Shown in pieces: positions 41,598 through 51,680 of a stretch of DNA of 64,000 nt. The stretch is from Hemibagrus wyckioides (lineage: Eukaryota; Chordata; Actinopteri; Siluriformes; Bagridae), in contig NC_080717.1 in assembly GCF_019097595.1 (NCBI RefSeq), positions 10,973,336 to 11,037,335 of the forward strand, read 5' to 3'. Within the stretch, counting starts at the first letter, position 1; each line of letters begins with the position of its first letter. A program made the translations under genes and the position numbers. The notes below the pieces were generated by a model, which did no database searches, was not told where the DNA came from, and saw only the letters and a program-made list of their open reading frames with translations.

Positions 41598-41935
41598 CAT
41601 GGAAGTTAAAAACAACAGTCTATAGAGTTTACATACTGTATAATAGTCACAAGAGAATGACCTGATGGTAAGTAAAAAATCATCTCTGAATGTACAATAT
41701 GTGGAACCTTGAGGTGGGTTAGCAAAATGCTGTTCCTAACAGCCAAAAACATCAATCTGAAGCTATAGTAGTCACATGATAAAATGAATTGAAGACCAGA
41801 AAATGACTGGGCAATGTTTTTATTCCAATCTTCAAATGTCCAGTATCAATGAACCCCTGCCAAATAGTCTCAGATTCCTGTTCTTGGCTAACATAAAGAG
41901 AACCAAATGTGATCTGCTGATTTTCGCAATGTTGA

Positions 41936-42789
41936 TCACTGTCTCAATGAATTAAACAATGCTTTAATCCATATCCCTTGCAATAGAAATAGTAAAGACT
42001 TGACTGGATTGCAAGACCAATAAATGGAACAGGAGCCAATTTTTAATAAAATAAAGTATGGCTAAAGGTTTAATATAAGAGAAGATTCTAAAGGGATAAC
42101 ATAACTGCTTGTGAAAGAGGCCACAAATGATTTTCCGAAATACAGCTCTCTTTCCGGTAACAGCTGTGGTAGTGTAGAGAAAAGCTTTGAGAACTTCCAC
42201 AAAATGTAAGCCACATGCAGGGGAATTTGTTTGGTGAGTAGGCTAAATATATGTCCAGGGGAAAATTGAGACATGCACCAGATCAATTTGGAGTTTAATG
42301 GCCCAGAAGTGGAAACACACCAACAAACCTTGGCAAGAAACAAGCACCTAAAAGGACATGCCCTCATGACTCTAATGAAACCACCTAATGGAAAACTGAA
42401 ACTGCAAGAATATCCATGACCAGTAACTTCACACTAATTTTAAGAGCTTGTTGCTTTTCATATGGCTTAATTTGTCTAAAATACATCTTTTTTTTTATCA
42501 AGCATCTTTTTTATTTGTCAAGGCACCCTCCCCTGATTTATAGTATGTATTCCCAGTAATGCATTTCAGTTTCAACTTTTGGGAAAAAGACAACACATTT
42601 CTAAACTTCCATAGTGCAGTATGTAGTATATATGTAGCGTGTAGAGTTCTTAAAAAGATGATCTTTAAGAGTGGCCCTTGATAAGCAACAAATAAAGTTG
42701 TCCAGGAGAGAAAGTAAATTAGAGAAGAAAACAGTAAAGTGAAAATTGTCTAAGAATAATGAAATGTAACACATCATGCCAGCATAATT
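41936..42789. other. Unassigned DNA
   Basis: No gene or repeat family was recognised. The minus-strand open frames at 41964-42200 and 42062-42367 overlap each other and have no family features. Confidence 0.35.
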
Positions 42790-43450
42790 TTGCCTAAACT
42801 GCTTTGCCTAAAAATGCATGTTTATTATCTCTTCTCCTATTTCCCACTTAAACAATTAATCTCTTGCCTCAAGTATTCTTCCATTATATATAAAACTGCT
42901 GCAGGCATGCCAGTTGTTAAAAAAGCTGGTCTAGATCCCACTAATATAAAACTGGCCAAAACAGTGGAAAAAACTGTTGCCTCCCAAGTGCAGTCTTAAT
43001 TCTGCTTTCAGTCCAAAACAAAGCACAGAGAATGCTGTCCTAAGGGTTGCTAATAACCTTCTTCTTGCATTTGACTCTAGGGCACTTTCTTCTTCTCCTT
43101 GACGTTAACTCTACATTTGACACAGCCGCTATTGGCATTTCTGCTAGCACCCTCTCTTACACTTCATTGCTATTTGACAGCACAAATCCCCCACTATACC
43201 AATCACTCATGATGTTCCCCAGGGAGCTCTTCTTTGGCTTCTCCTCTTCATAATTTACATGTTGGCCCTCAGTCGCATAATTCAACATTGTAGCCTCAGT
43301 TTTCACTGTTATGCTAATGACAGCCTCTGTCTCCATCCCCACTTCCTAGCTGTAATTGCTATATTAAGAGCTGGATAAGCTTCCATTTCCTGAAACATAA
43401 TACTGATAAAAAGAGAAGTGCTATAAATTGTTATCGAATCTATTGTTGGT
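42790..43450 (+). pseudogene. L2-like LINE reverse transcriptase remnant
   Basis: The frame 42790-42999 ends with MPVVKKAGLDPTNIKLAKTV and TVASQVQS, matching the start of the RT domain (PILKKPGLDP...LEKAVASQVQS in the family), with the NFRPISNLPF part deleted. Downstream, KHRENAVLRVANNLLLAFDS, DVNSTFDTA, then DVPQGALLWLLLFIIYMLAL and FHCYAND appear with frame changes. The catalytic YADD box is changed to YAND, and the frame is broken at least three times, so no activity is possible. It is a 5'- and 3'-truncated fragment without a visible tail. Confidence 0.75.
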
Positions 43451-43837
43451 TCCAATTTTAGCTAAGGTATTGACATTTGTGAAACCCTGGTTAAACCTTT
43501 TCAAACTATCTTACAGTAATTGACTGAGTTGAATGATTACTCACATTTTAGTGGCATCTACTATATCACAACACACCAGCATGGATTATTTCCTATAACA
43601 ATGCAACAATTCACATTAGACCTATAGTTCAGTGCAATGAATATTAATTTGGTTTTAGTCACTTACACAAGTTACAAATATGTATGCTACTAACATAATA
43701 AAATGTTAAAATATTAAAGAAATCCTAAATTATAAAGCCAAAATGTAAAGAATGCTTTGGGCTCAGGGTCCCAAAAAGAAGGCTTGGGGTCCCAGAAAAA
43801 TCATAATGCCCATTTGGGGTTGTTTGCCCAAGAAATA

Positions 43838-43880
43838 TAGGTAGGTGGGTGGGTGGGTAGGTAGGTAGGTAGGTAGGTAT
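43838..43880. repeat. (GGTA/GGTG)n tract
   Basis: About ten tetranucleotide units forming the tail of the LINE to its right. Confidence 0.9.
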
Positions 43881-44274
43881 GTACTTTATTCATCCCAAAG
43901 GGAAATTTACAGCTTCCAGCAGTATCCACAAACACAGGTAATAGATAAAATAGGAAGGAATATAACAAAAATACTAAAAAAAATAACAAAATATAGCAGA
44001 ATATAGTAATATAACAAAATATAGCAGAAAAATACTAAATACAGAGATTTAGGAATAAATATGGAGAATTAGATGAAAAACAAGATAAGTAATGTGCAAA
44101 ACAAGTGTTTAAGGTTACAGATCTAGTTGATGTGCAAAAACTGTTTATGTGCAAAAACTGCGTGTTTATGAGTCCTGTGCAAATCTCTGTGTATTGAGAG
44201 TTCTATATAAACCGGAGTGTATTGTGTATAGTGTGTGGTTTATTGTACAGTCCAGGACAGAGAGAAGAGTAGTG

Positions 44275-44975
44275 TCAGCACTGACTTCTCCCACCCCGAG
44301 TGGAGTTAAACAGTTGCATGGCATGGGGGAGGAACAACCTCCTCAGTCTGTCAGTGGAGCAGGGCAGCAACCTGTCACTGAAGCTGCTTCTCTGTCTGTA
44401 GATGATGCTGTACAGTGGATGCAGTGGAATGTCCATGATGGACAGGAGCCTGCTCAGCGCCCTCCTCTCTGCCACTGATGTCAGCCTGTCCTGTTCTGAG
44501 CCCACAATCGAGCCCGCCTTCCTCACCAGCTTGTCCAGACATGAGGCGTCCTTCTTCTTTATGCTCCCTCCCCAGCACACTACCACATAGAAGAGGGCAC
44601 TCGCCACAATAGTCTGATAGAACACCTGCAGCAGCTTTTTGCAGATGTTAAAGGAAGCCAGCCTTCTTAGGAAGTACAGCCGGCTCTGTCCTTTCCTGCA
44701 CAGAGCGTCTGTGTTGGCAGTCCAGTCCATTCTTTCATCCAGCTGTACTCCAAGGAACTTGAAGGTCTTGACAAACTCCACACAGTTGCCATTGATAGTT
44801 ACAGGCTCAGGTTGAGGCCTGGGCCTCCTAAAGTCCACCACCATCTCCCTGGTCTTTGTAGTTTTAAGGTGCAGATGGTTAACGTCACACCATGCAACAA
44901 AGTCCTGTATCAGTTTTCTGTACTGTTCCTCCTTTCCCTTCCTGATACAGCTACTGCTCCATCGCCTACCTGAGC
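44275..44975 (-). pseudogene. LINE RT C-terminal domain, open for about 230 codons
   Basis: The minus-strand frame is open from 44975 to 44275. It reads LIQDFVAWCDVNHLHL, TKTREMVVDFRRPR, FKFLGVQLDERMDWTANT, GQSRLYFLRRLASFNICKKL, then VVCWGGSIKKKDASCLDKLV and ending RRLFLPHAMQLFNSTRGG. These are in order the segments following the catalytic core of jockey-superfamily RTs in fish. The catalytic core itself is missing by truncation. The lack of internal stops suggests a younger insertion than most neighbours. No host role is implied. Confidence 0.85.
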
Positions 44976-47036
44976 TGGACTTTTAGTTCCTTCTGCACAC
45001 GCTTAAGCTCCTGCTGATCACCCTTGGGAACCCTTGCCCTATGCTGAAGATCATGAAGAAACCAAACATGCTATGTGCCAGTATTACAATAGAATAGGAC
45101 AACAAGAAAAAATGAATCAATGTTGAATCAAAGTAACACCTCTTTCATTTTCATCAAGACTCTCTTGGAACACTTTCATTAAAGTTTCTTGTTCAAAACA
45201 AGAAGGGTAAGGTCACATTTTATCCTCTAAACAAGTTTCCCTCATTCGCAGTAGAGTCTCTGGTGAATGCAGCTTCCCATGCTTAATTTCTCAGTGGACT
45301 TCCATCATATTAGAAATTGAACCTGTGTGTTGGCCAAATGAACACACATGAGGCTGTAACATCTGGGCTAAGCCGATATTTGCTTTTGGAAATGAAGGTA
45401 CCTAAATTGAGAGGAATAGTGCAACTAAGGGTGTAAAATATTAAAATCTGCATTTGATTGCAACTATTCATAAAGCATGGTGATGTTTTGCATGATATGG
45501 TTACTAAAACCAGGTCAGTTCTGGATCAGATATAAAAGAATATGGTTGATATAAAAGAATAGTTGTTGCATCCTTATTATACCTTTTTTGCACAAAATTA
45601 TATTAAAATGTTTGTTCTTAAAATATATTAATAAGATGAATTCACTTTGACCAAAGAGGTTTTAACTGTTATGTCATTTATAATTGTCAAATATTTTACA
45701 TAACCAGGTAACTCAATCATATGTGCCAGACTCAGGTTGATTAGTAAAATCATCCTGCAGAAGGGCTTTATTTACTATCTCAAAACATCCATGACAAGTC
45801 TAATATTCAAGACAGAACAGCAGGCAAAGGTAAAAACACAATCAGTCATGAAAAAAACAAAATTAAACGGTAGGCTAAAAGAGCAGTCTGATGCCCAGAC
45901 AAAGGTAGAGGGATTAACAAAGATCAAAGCATTCAAAGCAACTATAATAAACGGCTCAGAAATAAGAGATTGGTAAGACTTCACAATGATTATCTAGAGC
46001 TTAAATAATCTGAAATTGAGAACAGAGGCCATGCTACAAGTCATGCTACAAGTCTCTACTAATGTCTTGAGCTGTTGATAAAACTCTGCCTTAACATATT
46101 TGTGTACTGATATTCAAATATTTTTTTGTTGCCAATTCACTTTGTCCAGAAAATCTTTACAAACTTTTTATTATTCATGAAACTGTCTTTGTTTCTAACT
46201 TCAATTAATAAACACATTGATTAAACATGCACAATTATAATGATCTTAAGTTAATTAAATAAATAAATAAATAACTAAAAGAATAAATGATTTTTTTTAT
46301 TATTGTTATTATTGTTAACACTGTACAATGTATATTTATTGTACATGATTAAAGGTTTGTAATTTGAATTACTCCTGAAGTATTTATTACTTACATTAAC
46401 AGTTCTCAAGCACGTAAAAATAAACATGTAATAGCAGAGGGAAAATGCAATCGAAGCATATCTAAAATCTGCTAAAACCTTTAATCATCTAATAAATGAT
46501 CATCAAACTATAAATTCTGACTACTTGTCTAATTTAAGTTTAATGGCATATGTAATATCTGTGTATTTTGTAACTATGATATAGTGCATAAAATGAATGA
46601 AGCAGAAGCAGAAAGAACTGTATAATTTAGCTGAGGATGCACTGCTAACAGTGTATAGTTATCATTTAAAGGAGCCTGGGTATGTAATGCTTAAAGGAGT
46701 TTACAAATCACTGTGGCTCAGGCATGTTAGCCCAGCATGTTGTGAAGTGTTTGTCTGGGAGCTTGAATGCCCATGCCAGGTGTTGTCTCTGATAATCCAG
46801 AGCAGTGAACATCAGCCAGTGCAGATGCTTCTGATGTTCCTATTTAGAGCAGAGCCACAGTTTTTTTTTTTCTTCCTTTAGGGCTGGGATAAATGTGGAC
46901 TGCAGTTTGGGGAGTAAATATTTGCTTGTGAAACACTCAAAGTCATTTGCAAAAGATAGTGTTTTGTAGCCAAAACTCAAGAGCCCAAAACATTTGACAA
47001 ATAGGTTGATAGTTGAATAAAGTCACATATGGTTGG
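44976..47036. other. Unassigned DNA
   Basis: A short (AAAT)n run is at 46257-46272. An open frame at 45737-45976 lies in Lys-rich, repeat-like sequence resembling 13140-13300. 46590-46920 is balanced DNA without repeat signature. No gene was recognised. Confidence 0.35.
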
Positions 47037-47048
47037 ATAGAAAATTAC

Positions 47049-47327
47049 GGAAGCCCAGAGAGGCCATGTGATATTATTATTTCTGCTTTTGTTTTCTCGT
47101 GATCTCGACTTGATTTTCTCATGATCTCGAGATAACAAAAGTTGTTTTCTCGTGATCTCGACCACGGTGAAGTTAGTTTGATATTCGGACATTAGACAGA
47201 CATTCGGAAGCGGTAGTTTAGGGACCGTTGACAAATTTCTGTATGACTGAAATGTGGTACTTGTTACTTAACTGACTACTTTCCCCAGTTATTCTAATTT
47301 CTTCTTAAATATACATATGGCATGCGG
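47049..47327 (+). repeat. Left terminal inverted repeat of the long-TIR element
   Basis: It contains three copies of a 'tctc(g/a)tgatctcga' motif between 47093 and 47165, then 'tattcggacattagacagac' at 47191-47210. The left copy begins with TAC before GGAAG, whereas the right copy ends at CTTCC. Confidence 0.85.
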
Positions 47328-47756
47328 CATTGCAAACAGCATTTGTTTATTTATAAATAAAAATTGAATTAATTGATAGTATTAATTATGTATCATGTGA
47401 ATTAATTTGCTATTATTAATTAATTTTTAAAAAAAAACTATTTCTTCAATAGCTTCTAGGTCATGTGACCCTGTGACCCAAAACTAGTACTAAAATAATC
47501 TACTTGGAAACCCCCACAAGGTACACCTCTTCTTATTCAAAAAAAATGTCTTCATTGATTTTTATTCATTTGTTTATTTTCTTCATTTGTTTAACTCCTT
47601 TGTTATATAATTAAACAAACCATTTTTATCACGATTACACACCGTTCTTTAATGTTATTTCACAATAGTCTTCTTAAACACACAAGCAGCATTTCCATTT
47701 TTTTTTTTTCTGGTCTGGCTGTTTGAAGCTGCAGAGTGCCACACTGGACCTGTTAT

Positions 47757-47759
<3 letters not shown>

Positions 47760-47827
<68 letters not shown>
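47760..47827. repeat. (AT)n microsatellite
   Basis: An alternating AT run inside the long-TIR element, next to the Tc1 insertion. Open frames across it are artefacts. Confidence 0.95.
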
Positions 47828-47831
<4 letters not shown>

Positions 47832-47861
47832 CACACACATACATAAATACATACACATATA

Positions 47862-49105
47862 CAGTGTCTCACAAAAGTGAGTACACCCCTCACATTTTTG
47901 TAAATATTTTATTATATCTTTTCATGTGACAGCACTGAAGAAATAACACTCTGCTACAATGTAAAGTAGTGAGTGTACAGCCTGTATAACAGTGTAAATT
48001 TGCTGTCCCCTCAAAATAACTCAACACACAGCCATTAAATGTCTAGTTCGTTGGCAACAAAAGTGAGTACACCCCTAAGTGGAAATGTCCAAATTGGGCC
48101 CAAAGTGTCAATATTTTGTGTGGCCACCATTATTATTTTCCAGCACTGCCTTTACCAGAGCTTCACAGGTTGCCACTGGAGTCCTCTTCCACTCCTCCAT
48201 GATGACATCACAGAGCCGGTGGATGTTAGAGACCTTGCGCTCCCCCACCTTCCGTTTGAGGATGCCCCACAGATGCTCAATAGGGTTTAGGTCTGGAGAC
48301 ATGCTTGGCCAGTCCATCACCTTTACCCTCAGCTTCTTTAGCAAGGCAGTGGTCATCTTGGAGGTGTGTTTGGGGTCATTATGTCCTTAGTCTGCTTGTC
48401 TTCAGCAAACTGTATGCAGGCTTTCTTGTGCATCATCTTTAGCAGAGGCTTCCTTCTGGGACGACAGCCATGCAGACCAATTTGATGCAGTGTGTGGTGT
48501 ATGGTCTGAGCACTCACAGGCTGACCCCCCACCCCTTCAACCTCTGCAGCAATGCTGGCAGCACTCATAGGTCTATTTCCCAAAGACAACCTCCGGATAT
48601 GACTCTGAGCACGTGCACTCAACTTCTTTGGTGGACCATGGCGAGGCCTGTTCTGAATGGAACCTGTCCTGTAAAACTGCTGTATGGTCTTGCACACCGT
48701 GCTGCAGCTCAGTTTCAGGGTCTTGGCAATCTTCTTATAGCCTAGGCCATCTTTATGTAGAGCAACAATTTTTCAGATCCTCAGAGAGTTCTTTGACATG
48801 AGGTGCCAAATTGAACTTCCAGTGACCAGTATGAGAGAGTTTAAGAGCGACCAGGGAGGGTAAATGGCTAATTGGGCCCAATTTGGACATTTCCACTTAG
48901 GGGTGTACTCACTTTTGTTGCCAACGGTTTAGACATTAATGGCTGAGTTATTTTGAGGGGACAGCAAATTTACACTGTTATACAGGCTGTACACTCACTA
49001 CTTTACATTGTAGCAGAGTGTCATTTCTTCAGTGTTGTCACATGAAAAGATATAATAAAATATTTACAAAAATGTGAGGGGTGTACTCACTTTTGTGAGA
49101 CACTG
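47862..49105 (-). mobile_element. Tc1-like element with long (about 235 bp) inverted repeats
   Basis: The ends 'cagtgtctcacaaaagtgag' and its reverse complement are perfect, flanked by TA on both sides (47860-47861 and 49106-49107). The TIRs run to 'aaattgggcccaa' near 48102 on the left and 48872 on the right. Within each TIR the outer motif 'aaaagtgagtacacccct' is repeated near the inner end (48059-48076), an IR/DR layout like that of Sleeping Beauty relatives. The TIR copies differ at only a few places, so the insertion is fairly young. It is nested in the long-TIR element. Confidence 0.9.
48108..48810 (-). pseudogene. Transposase pseudogene of the nested Tc1 (catalytic core deleted)
   Basis: The N-terminal part near 48800-48700 matches IVALHKDGLGYKKIAKTLKL after one extra A in an A run near 48770. 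The frame 48697-48353 continues with RHGPPKKLSARAQSHI, the second helix-turn-helix HTLHQIGLHGCRPRRKP and FAEDKQTKD. It then jumps, out of frame, into the HNDPKHTSK segment holding the second catalytic Asp near 48370. The region with the first Asp and the GGGSVMVWG box, roughly 110 residues, is deleted. The last frame (48356-48108) has [17 protein letters not shown] with the catalytic Glu and ends NNNGGHTKY. It can bind DNA in principle but cannot cut. Confidence 0.85.
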
Positions 49106-49125
49106 TATATGTGTGTATGATGCCA

Positions 49126-49405
49126 TATGTATATTTAAGATGAAATTAGAATAACTGGGGAACGTAGTCAGTTAAGTAACAAGTACCACATTTCAGTCGT
49201 ACAGAAATTTGTCGACGGTCCCTAAACTACCGCTTCCGAATGTCTGTCTAATGTCCGAATATCAAACTAACCTCACCGCGGTTCTGATTATGTCATGATC
49301 ACGAGAAAACAACTTTTGTTATCTCGAGATCACGTGAAAATTAAGTCGTGATCACGAGAAAACAAAAGCAAAAATAATAATATCACATGGCCTCTCTGGG
49401 CTTCC
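49126..49405 (-). repeat. Right terminal inverted repeat of the long-TIR element
   Basis: It is the reverse complement of 47049-47327 with scattered substitutions and no large indel. CpG-rich 'ctcgagatcacg' motifs are partly decayed. Confidence 0.85.
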
Positions 49406-49414
49406 ATAGAAAAT

Positions 49415-49884
49415 AGGAGTGGTCTGAATTTTAACAGTTGGCCAATTATTTGCTAAGAAAAAGTCAAAATAAATAAGGAAGACACTTTCCAATGAGAGAC
49501 AAAATAAACTTGACTTTTTTCATTTTTTATTCATTGACTGCACTTGGCAAAATAGGAAAAAAAAAAGCTGATGGGAAAAAGGCAAGTCAAATTTTGAGAG
49601 GCTGTGTTAAAAGCCTTTTTGATGAGTAAGGAAAGCTTGGTAAGGCGAGCCTGAGGCAAGATACAGCAACAATTTATGTCTCCAAAGCCTTGATCAGATT
49701 ATAGAGGAAATATGATCATCTGCTCACCTGACATCCTGCTAAATATAAAGTTTAGAACAAATGCTCAACCAGAATCAAATGGTATTTGGTCATATGGGAA
49801 CCACAGTAAAAACAGTAAATCCCAGAAATGGGTATATTTTTTTTTGCTATACTTACTCTATTGTACTGTCAGTGATATCAAGTG
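49415..49884. other. Unassigned DNA
   Basis: No gene or repeat family was recognised. Confidence 0.4.
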
Positions 49885-50090
49885 TTGCTGGTGGTGGCTC
49901 AGTGGTTAATGTTATGGGCTTCAGATTGGCAGGTTTTCAGTTTAAACCCCAGCACCACAAAGCTGTCACTGTTCAGTACGGACTTTAATCTTCAACAGCT
50001 AAGTTGTATCCTGTGTGAATTTTGTGGCTGTCTATTAAGCCACTTTGGACAAAAGTGTCAACCATATAAATAAATGCAATATGTAAATAA
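49885..50090 (+). mobile_element. tRNA-derived SINE
   Basis: The head has box A 'tggctcagtggttaa' and box B 'ggttttcagtttaaacc' at tRNA spacing. A body follows with 'accccagcaccacaaagctg' and 'cactgttcagtacgg', then the tail 'ccactttggacaaaagtgtc' and 'ataaataaatgcaa'. This order (tRNA head, 'cagcaccaccaagctgccac' body, 'ctctggataagggcgtctgc'-like tail) is that of a widespread fish SINE. Box B is mutated at the core TTCGA, so Pol III transcription is doubtful. Confidence 0.8.
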
Positions 50091-51309
50091 TTTGTAAATG
50101 ATTCCAGCCCATAAGTGCACATCATCTACATCACACATGTAGCTGACCAAAAGGGTATAGACTATTCTTGCAGGCGTTACGATGTAACTAAAATGATTTC
50201 CTTGAAAGGAGCCTCCAATATCAGTGGACAAATTATTTCCAATTATTTGGAAATTATTTCCAAATTATTTACTACCAGCTCTTGCATTTTCTTGCATAGC
50301 TTTTTTTTTTGTCTTATTAACTTTAAGAGTGAGACAAAACGGCTGTTTTTTGCTTTTATAACTATACTACTATAAACGTACAGTGTTTAATAATAAAAAA
50401 TTGTTAGCATTCGCCAAATCCTGGCAAATATGTTTATTTAATCACCTTCATGCTAATTAAAAGTATACTATAACAGTACCTCTGATAACAGTGCTGAGTG
50501 CAGTAAATCACAGCATTATAATAATACACTCCTTGTAATAGTGTATGTTATTGTTTCTCTAATAACATCAATTTCAGACATATGTTTATAGCAGACAGAC
50601 ACATGTTTAAGCCTAACCATAAATTATAAGTATTTTAGTAACTATGGAATAGAAAAACAATTAAATGTGCATTAGGGGTCACACCACTCTCTCAATGATG
50701 ACTTTCATGCAGCATACCAGGTCATGTTATACTTGTATCACAGCATGAACAGAATAAATGACTGGGGAATCTTGTTAATCTCTTGGCAGACTTTATAGAG
50801 AATGTACCGCAATAAATTGAACACTTATATCCTAATGTGACAATCTGACAGCTGCTTTGCCATCAGTGAAACCATATTAGCTTAATATTTATCCTTTGGT
50901 TAAATGTTTTTTCTGTATTGGTTCAACCTGTTTTTCTCTTATTGGCTGATCCCTATCACCTTAATGCATTTTACGTTCATTATGTCTCGTTTAAATGTTT
51001 GTTTTTGTTATTTTGTTAAGAGCCATGATTGTAATTGGGTGCTGTGTTTTCATCATGAGCTTACTGCTCTCTTCTTCTTACCCAAATTGCTTAAAATGAT
51101 TTAAATGATTTCTGCTAGCTTCCTTACCAGTTCAACTATGTTCAAGACTCAGGTTAAAACACAACATTTAATTGTATGCAAGTGCTTAAAAATCTACTGA
51201 GTTGATTTGCAGTTTGTTCTCAATCATTCTCTTTTATCTATATGAATCTATTATCAAATCCTAGGTTATGATGTCTTGTAAATGTCTGTTGAAATTTACA
51301 CCCAAGGTA
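50091..51309. other. Unassigned AT-rich DNA
   Basis: No gene or repeat family was recognised. Confidence 0.4.
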
Positions 51310-51680
51310 CACCATATGACCAAAAGTATGTGGAAACATGGCCATCATAGCCATATTATTCTAAATTATTGACTATAGCTTTGTTAGATTTCCCTTCACT
51401 GGAACTAAGAGGCCCAAACATGTTCTAGTATGACAATGCCCCTGTGCACAAAGCTACTTCCCTAAAGACATGTTTTGCCAAAGTTGGAGTGGAGGAACTC
51501 GAGTAAGTCCTGACTTTCTGGATCAACTAATCACCTTTGGCATGAATTGGAACACCAACTACATGACAGGCTTACTCGCTGAACATTAGTTCTCAGCCTC
51601 ACTGATGCTTTTGTGGATGAAGAGTCAAATCCCTACGACCATGCACTAAAATTCTCTGGCAAGACCTCCTAGAACAGATG
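51310..51680 (+). mobile_element. Tc1-like remnant, plus strand, internally deleted
   Basis: The left terminal motif 'atgaccaaaagtatgtggaa' is followed directly by the transposase 3' half: 'cttcactggaactaagaggc', then DNAPVHKA with the second catalytic Asp near 51435, and GVEELE. The end reads LTDAFVDEESNP near 51598-51633. The Glu segment is lost. It is close to the family at 59592-60789 but with a distinct terminal sequence. Confidence 0.7.

Larger units (their letters stand above)
40993..41935 (+). mobile_element. Decayed Tc1-like element hosting a solo LTR
   Basis: The left end 'ttttattaggatcacttgta' and the following 'aggagcagcacaatg' and 'gactttgacc' match the family at 3855-4662. The sequence stops at 41129. 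It resumes after the LTR with 'caacagtctatagagtttac' (41613-41632) and a KN.NLKL-encoding stretch near 41742-41765. Past 41865 a short piece of the same family appears inverted ('cagattcctgttcttggcta'), giving a small fold-back. The transposase is beyond repair. Confidence 0.7.
43838..44975 (-). mobile_element. 5'-truncated LINE, minus strand, with tetranucleotide tail
   Basis: The 3' end at the left consists of a tetranucleotide (GGTA/GGTG)n tract at 43838-43880, followed by 'actttattcatcccaaaggg', which is the reverse complement of the 3' terminus of a common fish LINE family. About 400 bp of 3' UTR separates it from the coding region. Homology ends near 44975, just after the place where the YxDD box should be, so the copy is 5'-truncated as expected from incomplete target-primed reverse transcription. 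Confidence 0.8.
47046..49405. mobile_element. Long-TIR DNA element, Mutator-like by structure, carrying a nested Tc1
   Basis: Inverted repeats of about 280 bp lie at 47049-47327 and 49126-49405, starting 'ggaagcccagagaggccatg'. They stay highly similar to the inner limit at 'atatacatatggcat'. The flanking 9-mers are identical: 'atagaaaat' at 47037-47045 and 49406-49414. Long TIRs with a 9-bp duplication are hallmarks of Mutator-like elements, but no transposase of that type is present. About 530 bp of AT-rich internal DNA without a gene is followed by an (AT)n tract and the Tc1 insertion. Removing the Tc1 leaves an element of about 1.1 kb. Subterminal motifs of the form 'tctcgtgatctcga' occur three times in the left TIR. 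Confidence 0.75.

Noticed and set aside
47655..47929. Ile/Tyr-rich open frames near 47.7-47.9 kb
   Set aside because: Also translations of an (AT)n tract.
49885..50090. A genuine tRNA gene
   Set aside because: Box B is degenerate, no cloverleaf closes, and a SINE body and tail follow.
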